Under the pieces are notes generated by a model. It saw only the letters and a program-made list of their open reading frames with translations. It was not told the origin of the DNA and made no database searches. 5,330 nucleotides of DNA, taken from assembly GCA_900557505.1 (NCBI GenBank), contig USTC01000104.1, forward strand, positions 1 to 5,330. The letters run 5' to 3'. The position numbers and the translations under genes are program-made. How positions within the stretch are numbered: the first letter of the stretch is position 1; the number at the start of each line of letters is the position of its first letter. This document shows, in pieces, positions 1 through 5,330 of the stretch. The stretch comes from an uncultured Collinsella sp. (GTDB lineage Bacteria; Actinomycetota; Coriobacteriia; Coriobacteriales; Coriobacteriaceae).

Positions 1-48
1 ACTTACCGCAGCTTGGGATAGGTGCGGCATCACCCGTTATCTAAACTG
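1..48 (-). other. Downstream non-coding end, weak hairpin only
   Basis: This is the sequence after the TAA of the secreted-protein gene. A 5-bp inverted repeat (CCGCA at 6-10 and TGCGG at 23-27, 12-nt loop) is visible, but no T-run follows before the window edge. A terminator may lie partly outside the window; I cannot call one. Confidence 0.25.
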
Positions 49-1392
49 TTAGATTTGGTAATTCGAGTAAGCATCGTCCTTGACGCCTTCCGCCTCGTGG
101 AAGGTAGTCTTAGTGCTGCCACCCGCAACCTTCAATCCATCAAAGGTGACACTGCTAAAGTAATCGACCTTAACATCATCGCCGTACTGCTCTTTAATCT
201 TGTTTTTCACGGCCTTGTTGGCGCTGTCTTTGACGAATTCCTGCTGCTTCTCTTGGATACGGGCGGCGTAGCTATCATTCAGTTCAAGTTTGACCGTCGC
301 CCTCGCGACAGGCTGCACAGTGACTTTCGTGGTCTTAGCGACAGTGTTGTCAGGATAGAGCCAATTGACATCAAAACTCACAGGGTCGGTATGCTTCGAG
401 GCCTTGACGGGGCTAACGGTTACCGTATAGGTATCTGCATCGACCTTGGCGGTAAAGCACTTATCCGAATCCTGATAATTTTCCAAAGGCTCGGGCACCA
501 GGCCAGAAGTCACAGCGCCGGTAGCAAAGGAAACAGACTTATCCTCGCCCTTGTAGACAAGCCCCTCAATGGCCTTGTCAGACAGGTTGTCTACAACATT
601 CGCCCAGATATCAGATGAATTTACATCAAGAATGTAGCTCTTTGCGTCAACGGGAGCATACTCCCCCTCTTGGTTGGGAACAGGAGTGGGCACCTTCTGC
701 TGAGCCTTCTTGTTCTCCTCTTTGGTCGTCGAGCCGGCATCTTCAGCCCCAGTCGACTCGCCGGTACCGGTATCCTCTTTAGAGCCCTCGGAAGGTTGAT
801 CAGTATAGAAGTAGGTAAACTTATACTTCACCGAAGCAACAGGGACGTTAACCTTTGCACTGCATGCGGTTTTAGAGGTGATGGTAAGATTCCCGTCCTT
901 CATCTCAGCCTTAACACCAGCGTTGTCAGAAGTCGGATTTCCCGCAACCGCATCAGAAATGTCCGTAATCATGATATCGGTGATCGAAGCGCCAGGATGT
1001 GCTGCCTCTGCTTTTGCTTTTGCATCGTTGAGGATGGCATCGTAGCTGCCCGTCTTATCGTGCAGTACCTCAGTCTTAAGCTTGCCAACGAGCCACTCGG
1101 TAAGATCCTTTTTGGAGATGGAGCAGGAAGCCGTTCCGTCAGTTCCCTTGGCGGGATGAGCGTCAAAACCAAGCGATACGGTGTTCACCTTATCGAACCT
1201 ACCGTACACCTCACCCTTATTCGACGTCTCGGCACCCTTCGCCGGCTCGGCCGTCGAGCTCTCCGCGGCATACGCGGCCGTCACGGCCTGGGCGATCGGG
1301 GTGGTGGGGATGGTCGAGGTAGCCATCACGGTGGCGAGAATCACGGCAGCAGGCTTGCGTGAATACGCCTTGAGTTTATCAAACACAGACAT
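49..1392 (-). CDS. Secreted or surface protein of unknown family
   Basis: A 447-residue protein (start ATG at 1392) that I do not recognise. The N-terminus is a Sec signal peptide: basic residues (Lys6, Lys8, Arg12, Lys13), a long Ala-rich hydrophobic stretch, and a likely signal-peptidase site near AYA-A (about 42/43). The mature part seems to have three regions: a mixed alpha/beta domain (about 60-197), a Gly/Glu/Ser/Thr/Lys-rich linker ending in a Pro-rich segment (about 198-243, with TPVPN), a beta-rich domain (about 244-365), and a C-terminal alpha/beta part (about 366-447) with a charged helix around 376-402. The mature protein has three cysteines (90, 177, 312). There is no LPxTG motif, lipobox or C-terminal membrane helix, so it is released or held non-covalently. 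It follows the membrane tail gene by 17 bp and is the last gene of the run in view. It could be a partner of the kinase ectodomain, but nothing in the sequence proves this. Its base composition is less GC-rich than that of the upstream genes. Confidence 0.85.
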   Translation of the reverse strand: MSVFDKLKAYSRKPAAVILATVMATSTIPTTPIAQAVTAAYAAESSTAEPAKGAETSNKGEVYGRFDKVNTVSLGFDAHPAKGTDGTASCSISKKDLTEWLVGKLKTEVLHDKTGSYDAILNDAKAKAEAAHPGASITDIMITDISDAVAGNPTSDNAGVKAEMKDGNLTITSKTACSAKVNVPVASVKYKFTYFYTDQPSEGSKEDTGTGESTGAEDAGSTTKEENKKAQQKVPTPVPNQEGEYAPVDAKSYILDVNSSDIWANVVDNLSDKAIEGLVYKGEDKSVSFATGAVTSGLVPEPLENYQDSDKCFTAKVDADTYTVTVSPVKASKHTDPVSFDVNWLYPDNTVAKTTKVTVQPVARATVKLELNDSYAARIQEKQQEFVKDSANKAVKNKIKEQYGDDVKVDYFSSVTFDGLKVAGGSTKTTFHEAEGVKDDAYSNYQI

Positions 1393-1402
1393 CGTTCGAT
1401 TT

Positions 1403-1410
1403 TCCTTCCC
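1403..1410 (-). promoter_or_regulatory. Shine-Dalgarno that selects ATG 1392 for the last gene
   Basis: GGGAAGGA on the minus strand lies 10 nt before the ATG at 1390-1392. The same frame also opens with a TTG at 1417-1419, inside the end of the preceding gene. That TTG would put the ribosome site inside the coding region and add nine residues ahead of a normal signal peptide, so ATG 1392 is preferred. Confidence 0.7.
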
Positions 1411-2315
1411 TAGTTGCAAACCCGATCGAGAGACTCGTCGGTATGAACTACGATCACATTCTGTTTGAGTATGAAGCGGAATCCGTCATCCTCGTGTTGA
1501 GCAACACCATCGGCACCGATGTTTTCATAAACATCGCCGCTGCTGAGTACGTCAGTCTCGGATTCGGACGCCTCGGCGCCCTCGTCGAGCAGACCGGTCT
1601 CCTGTTCGGAGTCCTCGTCGGTCTCGTCGAGCAGGCCCGTCTCGCGCTCGGACTCCTCGTCCTCCTCCACGAGCAGGCCCGTAGAGCGCTCGGACTCTTC
1701 GTCGTCCTCGACCAGGACACCCGTCGGACGCTCGGAATCCTCTTCGTCCTCGGTAAGGACGCCGGTCGGTCGCTCGGAATCCTCTTCGTCCTCAACCAGC
1801 ACACCGGTCGGGCGCTCAGAATCTTCCTCGTCCTCCACGAGCACGCCGGTCGGACGCTCGGTGTCAAGATCGTCCTCGGTCAGCACCTCGGTCGGGGTCT
1901 CGCTACCGGCGAAGCCCTCGTCGTCGTTCTCGTCACGGACGGGCTTCTCCGCCGTGACGGCATGTGCCTTGGCATGACGGGCCGATGCGGGCTCGTCGCT
2001 GATGGGCGCGACCACCGTAGTCATGTTGTCGTCACCCTCGGGGCCCTCATGCGCAATGTCTGTCACGCGGTCGTCGCCCTCGGGACCACCCAGCACGGTG
2101 CGGGCGGGGTTTCCGGACTTTTTAGCGCCGGCACCGCGCGAGCCGCGCGTCGTACGACGGCGTGCGCCCTCGCCAGACGTAGGCACGCGCTTGCCCTGGA
2201 GGAAGCGGATGGCGTTGATGACATCCATCTTCACAAACACAACCACCGCGGCGACGGCGAGCACGGCCGCGAGAACAAACGCGGCGATCGCCACGTAAAA
2301 GTAAACGTTTTCCAT
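1410..2315 (-). CDS. Single-pass membrane protein with cytoplasmic 9x TxxL acidic repeat tail
   Basis: A 301-residue protein of no family I recognise. One hydrophobic helix spans about 5-28. It is followed by a basic juxtamembrane stretch (Lys29, Arg37, Lys42, RRR 52-54, Arg57, Arg60, KK 65-66), so by the positive-inside rule the rest is cytoplasmic, on the same side as the neighbouring kinase domain. The tail looks disordered. It has a pair of GPEGDD elements (77-82 and 91-96), then nine 14-residue units (138-257), each with Thr followed at +3 by Leu: threonines 142, 156, 170, 184, 198, 212, 226, 240 and 254. The best units read SERPTGVLVEDEED. A non-repeated, more hydrophobic end follows (about 259-301). 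TxxL matches what many FHA domains accept once the Thr is phosphorylated, and an FHA gene, a kinase and a phosphatase share the operon. I therefore infer a kinase substrate and FHA docking scaffold; a purely structural or cation-binding acidic tail is the main alternative. Confidence 0.9.
   Translation of the reverse strand: MENVYFYVAIAAFVLAAVLAVAAVVVFVKMDVINAIRFLQGKRVPTSGEGARRRTTRGSRGAGAKKSGNPARTVLGGPEGDDRVTDIAHEGPEGDDNMTTVVAPISDEPASARHAKAHAVTAEKPVRDENDDEGFAGSETPTEVLTEDDLDTERPTGVLVEDEEDSERPTGVLVEDEEDSERPTGVLTEDEEDSERPTGVLVEDDEESERSTGLLVEEDEESERETGLLDETDEDSEQETGLLDEGAEASESETDVLSSGDVYENIGADGVAQHEDDGFRFILKQNVIVVHTDESLDRVCN
1545..1904 (-). repeat. In-frame 42-bp tandem repeat, nine units, encoding the TxxL array
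   Basis: Residues 138-257 of the membrane tail protein form nine consecutive units of exactly 14 residues with no indel in phase; the last is slightly short of a full match. The consensus is S-E-R-P-T-G-V/L-L-V/T/D-E-D/E-D/E-E-D/E. Invariant positions are Thr at unit position 5 and Leu at position 8; Glu at position 2 is also constant. The central units (152-207) are nearly identical in protein, while the outer ones drift to STGLL, ETGLL and ETDVL. Neighbouring units differ mainly at third codon positions. Confidence 0.95.
2004..2087 (-). repeat. Two 42-bp units, each opening with GPEGDD
   Basis: Residues 77-82 and 91-96 of the membrane tail protein both read GPEGDD and start exactly 14 residues (42 bp) apart, the same period as the main array. 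Each is followed by threonine (Thr85; Thr99 and Thr100). The DNA copies differ at synonymous sites: Gly GGT versus GGC, and GGC versus GGT. This looks like a diverged satellite of the same repeat habit, though only two copies are seen. Confidence 0.6.
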
Positions 2316-2320
2316 GTTCG

Positions 2321-2329
2321 CCCCTCCTT
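2321..2329 (-). promoter_or_regulatory. Shine-Dalgarno overlapping the kinase stop codon
   Basis: AAGGAGGGG on the minus strand shares its first two A's with the kinase TAA (2328-2330) and lies 5 nt before the ATG at 2313-2315. It is a strong site and fixes the start of the next gene. The overlap ties translation of the membrane tail protein to that of the kinase. Confidence 0.85.
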
Positions 2330-4076
2330 AATCCTCGGCGACGACGGCGTTGGAATACACCGTGGTGATCTTGCGCTGGACCTCGTTCTCCAGGCGCTGG
2401 ATGGTCTCGTCGCGACGCTGCTCGGCATCGTCATCCTTGGGCGAGACGGACTTAAGACCCGAATCGACCTTCTTGTAGAGCTTCTCGGCCTGCGACTTCT
2501 TAACGCCGGCGGCCTTGAACTTATCCATGTAGGTCTCCATGGCGTTGGAGATCAGTGCGTAGCTGTCCAGGCGCACCGTCTCGTTGGACTCGCTGGCGAT
2601 CTCATCGGCCAGGTCCTCCAGGTTGCCCCAGTACTCCTTGTACATGGAATCGGAATCGTCGTCGGTCTTGACCGCGATGGCGATCTTGGTCGTGAACTGC
2701 GCAATGCCGTTGTAGATCTTGGCCTTGTCGCGGTTCTCGAACGACGGATCCTCCGCGGCGTTCTTAAAGTACTCGGCAGACGCCTTGATGCGCGTGGTGC
2801 GGTTGGCGTCCTCGTCGTCCTTGCTGCCGCCATAGGAGTAGAAGTACCAGTACAGACGGCCCATCTCGTAAGACAGCTCCGAGAACCTGCTCGAATTCTC
2901 AAGCTCGGTCAGGTTCTGCTGGTACACGTCGTCGAGCTGCGCCTTCTCCTTGGTGGTAAAGGTGCCGTCGGCCTTGTAGGCATCGATGAGGCCCTCGTAG
3001 CCCTCGACGTCGCCCGGACGATAGCCAATGGCGGCGAGGTAGGCTTGCTCAGCCTTCTCGGGAGCCGACTGGGTCTGGTCGCGGCCGAGCTTCATCTGGT
3101 AGTCGAACTTCTCGGTAATCGTGGACTCGCGCAGCGCCATGCTGCCAATGCCCACGACCAGGCACACCACGCACGCGATGACACAGCCAAAGAAGGTCTT
3201 GACCTTGCGGGCCTGCTTATCGCGGAACTCGCGGGTGAGTTCCTTGTAGATCTCCAGGTCGGCAGCCAGCTCGTCGCAGTCCTGGTAGCGGCGGGCACGC
3301 TCGAGCTCGCAGCACTTGGGGATGATGACGTCGGCAAAGCCCTCGCCCACGTTCTCGTTCTTGGTGTGAACGTTGGGCAGCGGGAACTCGACCGGAGGCG
3401 CCTCGCCCACCAGCAGGTGCCACATGGTGGCGCCGATGCCGTAGATATCGGTACGGGCGTCGGTCTGGGCCTTGCCGTACTGCTCGGGCGCGGCGTAGCC
3501 CGTGGTACCAAAGGCGATGGTGTCCTTGCGAGCCTCGTCCTTGTACTCGCGCGCAACACCCAGATCGATCAGCTTAATGTAGCCATCGGGGTGCAGCATG
3601 ATGTTGGAGGGCTTCATGTCGCGGTAGACGATGGGCGGGTCCTGACGATGCAGATAGCCCAGGGCGTCGCACACCTGCAGCATCCACTTTTGCACGTCCT
3701 CCTCGGACTGCGGGCCCTCGCGGCGCACCACGTCGGCCAGGGACGTACCCTCGACGTGGTCCATGATGACGTAGATGAAGTCCTCGGTCTTCTCGATGTC
3801 AACGATGTCGACAATATTGGGGTGATCGAGCTTGGACAGCAGCTCGGCCTCGCTTGCCAGCGACTGCTCGATGGGGCGGCCGGTGGGGTCGGTCGCGTTG
3901 CGGTCGACCTCTTTGACAGCCCACTGCTTGTTGGTGAGCTGCAGGTCGGTGGCCAGGTAGACACGGCTCATGCCGCCCTTGCCGATCACCGACAGAATCT
4001 TGTAGCGGCCCTTGATGACATCGCCCACGCGCTTACGGCGCGCGTCGACCTCTCGCCTGCTTCTGGTAGACGGCAT
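2328..4076 (-). CDS. Transmembrane Ser/Thr protein kinase with helical ectodomain
   Basis: A 582-residue Hanks-type kinase. The N-terminal cytoplasmic kinase domain (about 24-285) shows the Gly-rich loop IGKGGMSRVY (31-40), ATP-anchoring Lys55 in AVK, alpha-C Glu76, the catalytic loop YRDMKPSN (151-158; Asp153, Lys155, Asn158), the metal-binding DLG (171-173) and APE (196-198). Activation-loop threonines 186, 191 and 192 are candidate autophosphorylation sites. HRD is replaced by YRD and DFG by DLG, as in many active bacterial kinases, so I expect activity. Basic residues (286-293) precede one hydrophobic helix (about 295-314), giving a cytoplasmic kinase and an outside C-terminus. The ectodomain (about 316-582) has no PASTA repeats; it is predicted all-helical, with TPR-like helix pairs around 338-390, 398-466 and 477-541 and a charged coil at 549-575. 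It may sense an envelope ligand or partner, which is inference. It is flanked by its likely phosphatase and by a candidate substrate. Confidence 0.96.
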   Translation of the reverse strand: MPSTRSRREVDARRKRVGDVIKGRYKILSVIGKGGMSRVYLATDLQLTNKQWAVKEVDRNATDPTGRPIEQSLASEAELLSKLDHPNIVDIVDIEKTEDFIYVIMDHVEGTSLADVVRREGPQSEEDVQKWMLQVCDALGYLHRQDPPIVYRDMKPSNIMLHPDGYIKLIDLGVAREYKDEARKDTIAFGTTGYAAPEQYGKAQTDARTDIYGIGATMWHLLVGEAPPVEFPLPNVHTKNENVGEGFADVIIPKCCELERARRYQDCDELAADLEIYKELTREFRDKQARKVKTFFGCVIACVVCLVVGIGSMALRESTITEKFDYQMKLGRDQTQSAPEKAEQAYLAAIGYRPGDVEGYEGLIDAYKADGTFTTKEKAQLDDVYQQNLTELENSSRFSELSYEMGRLYWYFYSYGGSKDDEDANRTTRIKASAEYFKNAAEDPSFENRDKAKIYNGIAQFTTKIAIAVKTDDDSDSMYKEYWGNLEDLADEIASESNETVRLDSYALISNAMETYMDKFKAAGVKKSQAEKLYKKVDSGLKSVSPKDDDAEQRRDETIQRLENEVQRKITTVYSNAVVAED

Positions 4077-4079
4077 GGG

Positions 4080-4967
4080 CTATCGACCTCCCTGAGGCTG
4101 GACGCGCAGCACCAGCGCGGTAACGTTATCGGCCTCTTTGCGATCCATGACGAGCTGGGCCGTCTCGGCGATGCGCTGCGTGACGCAACCGGGCTCAAAG
4201 CCCTCGCGCTCCTCGCGGTCCAGGTCGGCGGCGGTGCAGGCGGCATAGGCGCCGCGACGACGCTCGGCGTCCCAGGCGTTGGCGTCCAGGGCGTCGGGGC
4301 CTAGGCGACGACGAAGCTCGGTATCGGTGAGCACATGGCGGAAGCCGTCGGAGCACAGCAGGTAGATAGCATCGCGATCGAGGTTGCCATGAATCAGATC
4401 GGGCACGACCTCCTTGGTGGAGCCCAGGCACTGCAGCAGCACGTTACGGCGCGGGTGCGTGAGGGCTTCCTCGGGGGTGATGCGGCCGGCCTCGACCTCG
4501 CGGCGCACAAAGGTCTGGTCGACGGTGAGCTGATTGGTTGCCGACTCGGTGAGCTCGTAGGCACGCGTGTCGCCCACGTGCACGATGGAATAGCGGCCGC
4601 CGATGGCGAGCATGGCGGTAAGCGTGGTGCCCAGGTTCATATGCTCGGCCATGCCATAGCGGATCAGCGCCATGTTCATGTCCTGAACCAGGCCGCCCCA
4701 CTGACCGTCGACGAAGTTCTCGAAACCGCCGACGGAGCTCTCCATGGCCTCCAGGGCCACGGGCAGCTTGTTGTCGAACCAATCGGACAGCATGTTGATG
4801 ACCGCGGCAGAGGCGAGCTCGCCGCACTCAAGGCCACCCATACCATCGGCGACGGCGACCAGGGCGACATCGCCCACGGGGGTGGAGGCGACCTTGATCA
4901 GGTAGCTATCCTGGTTGGATTCGCGCGTTCGGCCGACATTGGAGTAACCGGCCCCTTCGAAAAGCAT
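4080..4967 (-). CDS. PP2C-family (PPM) Ser/Thr protein phosphatase
   Basis: A 295-residue soluble metal-dependent phosphatase that removes phosphate from Ser/Thr residues; no membrane segment is visible. All the PPM motifs can be read in order: NQD (18-20), the metal-binding DGMGG (41-45) followed by GELAS, GTTL (113-116), HVGDTRAY (130-137), LTVDQT (147-152), HPRRN (171-175), SDGF (206-209) and the C-terminal DN (280-281) in ADNVTALVLR. The metal-coordinating aspartates (20, 41, 207, 280) are all present, so it should be active. It is longer than typical bacterial PP2C proteins (about 240-250 aa), mostly because of a charged insertion at about 225-262, between the SDGF motif and the final helix. 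The gene ends 3 bp before the kinase start, and the kinase ribosome binding site lies inside its last codons, so the two are probably translationally coupled. It is the expected antagonist of that kinase, by analogy with PstP/PrpC paired with PknB/PrkC. Confidence 0.96.
   Translation of the reverse strand: MLFEGAGYSNVGRTRESNQDSYLIKVASTPVGDVALVAVADGMGGLECGELASAAVINMLSDWFDNKLPVALEAMESSVGGFENFVDGQWGGLVQDMNMALIRYGMAEHMNLGTTLTAMLAIGGRYSIVHVGDTRAYELTESATNQLTVDQTFVRREVEAGRITPEEALTHPRRNVLLQCLGSTKEVVPDLIHGNLDRDAIYLLCSDGFRHVLTDTELRRRLGPDALDANAWDAERRRGAYAACTAADLDREEREGFEPGCVTQRIAETAQLVMDRKEADNVTALVLRVQPQGGR
4086..4092 (-). promoter_or_regulatory. Shine-Dalgarno of the kinase, inside the PP2C 3' end
   Basis: GGGAGGT on the minus strand encodes part of the penultimate codons of the phosphatase and sits 9 nt before the kinase ATG (4074-4076). 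Ribosomes terminating at the TAG (4080-4082) would be next to the start, which suggests coupled translation of phosphatase and kinase. Confidence 0.75.
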
Positions 4968-5043
4968 CTGCGCTCCTTTCTCGAATATCTCAACGTGGGT
5001 CGCACGCCCTTAGGCGGGCTGGACCTCGAATGCAAAGTTCTCG
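4968..5043 (-). other. Spacer between FHA and PP2C genes with a small hairpin
   Basis: This 76-bp gap is the largest inside the cluster. It contains a short GC-rich inverted repeat at 5002-5019: CGCC (5005-5008) pairs with GGCG (5013-5016) around a CTTA loop, and two more GC pairs lie outside an A/G mismatch. No T-run follows on the minus strand, so it does not look like an intrinsic terminator. It could be a weak mRNA processing or attenuation element, or chance. I found no convincing -35/-10 pair here. Confidence 0.3.
4973..4979 (-). promoter_or_regulatory. Shine-Dalgarno of the PP2C gene
   Basis: AAAGGAG on the minus strand lies 5 nt before the ATG at 4965-4967 and supports that start. 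The N-terminus it gives leads straight into the conserved PP2C opening motif. Confidence 0.8.
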
Positions 5044-5330
5044 TCACTCGTTGAAGACGGTCATGCGCACGGTGTCGCCGTCGACGAGTGCGACCGGGAA
5101 GCCCGGATCGATGCGCTCGTTGTTGACGAAGGTACCGTTGCGCGAGTTGTCGTCCTCGATGGTGCAGGTAGCACCGTCGGTAACGAAGATCGCGTGGCTG
5201 CGCGAAACCGTCGTGGAGCCCTTGACCATAAACGAGTTGTGCTTGGACTTACCAACCACAAAGCGACGGCCGCGGACCTCAAAGCGCTCGCCGGTGGCAA
5301 TGCGCGTGAGGTAGAAGCGCAGGTGGCGCT
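5044..5330 (-). CDS. FHA-domain protein, C-terminal part (5' end outside window)
   Basis: Phosphothreonine-binding FHA domain forming the C-terminus of a longer protein. The reading frame stays open to the window edge, giving 94 visible residues before a TGA stop. A GTG at 5257-5259 is an internal Val, not the start, because the FHA fold begins before it. Visible FHA landmarks, numbered from the first whole codon: the beta-strand with VVGKS (24-28), the SRSH motif (42-45), and the NGTFVN motif (64-69), followed by a GD turn (84-85). FHA domains bind pThr peptides, with specificity set mainly by the +3 residue; the domain is cytoplasmic in known families. One oddity is Lys in place of the usual Arg in the GRS motif. 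The gene precedes a PP2C phosphatase and a Ser/Thr kinase on the same strand, a classic partnership, so it is the likely reader of that kinase's marks. What the missing N-terminal part holds cannot be told. Confidence 0.93.
   Translation of the reverse strand, partial: RHLRFYLTRIATGERFEVRGRRFVVGKSKHNSFMVKGSTTVSRSHAIFVTDGATCTIEDDNSRNGTFVNNERIDPGFPVALVDGDTVRMTVFNE

Noticed and set aside
6..30. Inverted repeat downstream of the last gene as a terminator, or the ATG at 28-30 as a new gene start
   Set aside because: The stem is only 5 bp with a 12-nt loop and no T-run in view; the ATG has no ribosome site and only a few codons before the window ends.
22..1362. Plus-strand frames opposite the secreted-protein gene
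   Set aside because: The minus-strand frame has a proper signal peptide, ribosome site and operon position; the plus-strand products have neither plausible starts nor domains.
1393..1419. TTG start giving a nine-residue longer secreted protein
   Set aside because: It overlaps the preceding gene and would place the good Shine-Dalgarno (1403-1410) inside the coding region; ATG 1392 has that site at a normal distance.
1545..1904. The 42-bp array as a CRISPR or non-coding minisatellite
   Set aside because: There are no unique spacers, the units are contiguous and in frame, and conservation is at the protein level with silent changes.
3602..3624. YRD and DLG in place of HRD and DFG as signs of a pseudokinase
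   Set aside because: The catalytic Asp, Lys and Asn, the metal-binding Asp, the ATP Lys and the alpha-C Glu are all present; YRD and DLG occur in many active bacterial kinases.
1443..4304. A 953-codon open frame on the plus strand, antisense to the kinase and tail genes
   Set aside because: Its translation is Leu/Val/Gly/His-rich with no recognisable domain, and it runs opposite two genes with clear motifs. Long antisense frames are expected from GC-rich codon use with few stops in that phase.
5002..5019. Hairpin between the FHA and PP2C genes as an intrinsic terminator
   Set aside because: The stem is short with a mismatch, and no T-run follows on the transcribed strand.
4335..5054. A 239-codon plus-strand frame opposite the PP2C gene
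   Set aside because: It is the antisense shadow of a gene with every PP2C motif intact and shows no domain of its own.

Overview
The window looks like chromosomal DNA from a GC-rich Actinomycetota gut bacterium. The class Coriobacteriia (a Collinsella-like organism) is my best guess, from codon use, the style of the kinase and phosphatase, and the acidic repeat protein. This is recognition from memory, not a search result. All five genes read on the minus strand, so transcription runs from high to low coordinates.

Layout in transcription order: (1) the 3' end of a gene whose last ~94 codons encode an FHA phosphothreonine-binding domain (5330 to 5044, cut by the window edge); (2) after a 76-bp spacer, a complete PP2C-type Ser/Thr phosphatase (4967 to 4080); (3) 3 bp later, a membrane-anchored Ser/Thr protein kinase with an N-terminal cytoplasmic kinase domain, one transmembrane helix and a helical, TPR-like extracytoplasmic domain in place of PASTA repeats (4076 to 2328); (4) 12 bp later, a single-pass membrane protein whose predicted cytoplasmic tail carries nine Thr-x-x-Leu motifs spaced exactly 14 residues apart in an acidic context (2315 to 1410); (5) 17 bp later, a secreted or surface protein of unknown family with a Sec signal peptide (1392 to 49). 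Gaps of 3, 12 and 17 bp, each with a Shine-Dalgarno sequence, indicate one operon for genes 2 to 5, probably including the FHA gene.

Together these look like a complete reversible Thr-phosphorylation module: writer (kinase), eraser (PP2C), reader (FHA) and a membrane-tethered protein that looks like an array of phosphosites fitting the known FHA preference for a hydrophobic or acidic residue at pThr+3. My central inference is that the tail is a multivalent phospho-scaffold, written by the kinase, read by the FHA protein and reset by the phosphatase, with the kinase ectodomain and the secreted last gene facing the envelope side. The component families are well supported by sequence; the wiring between them is not proven.

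The last gene, and the final ~45 codons of the tail gene, look visibly less GC-rich than the upstream genes. There are no RNA genes, CRISPR arrays or insertion sequences that I can support. The only non-coding stretches are short: bases 1-48 downstream of the last gene and the small intergenic gaps.
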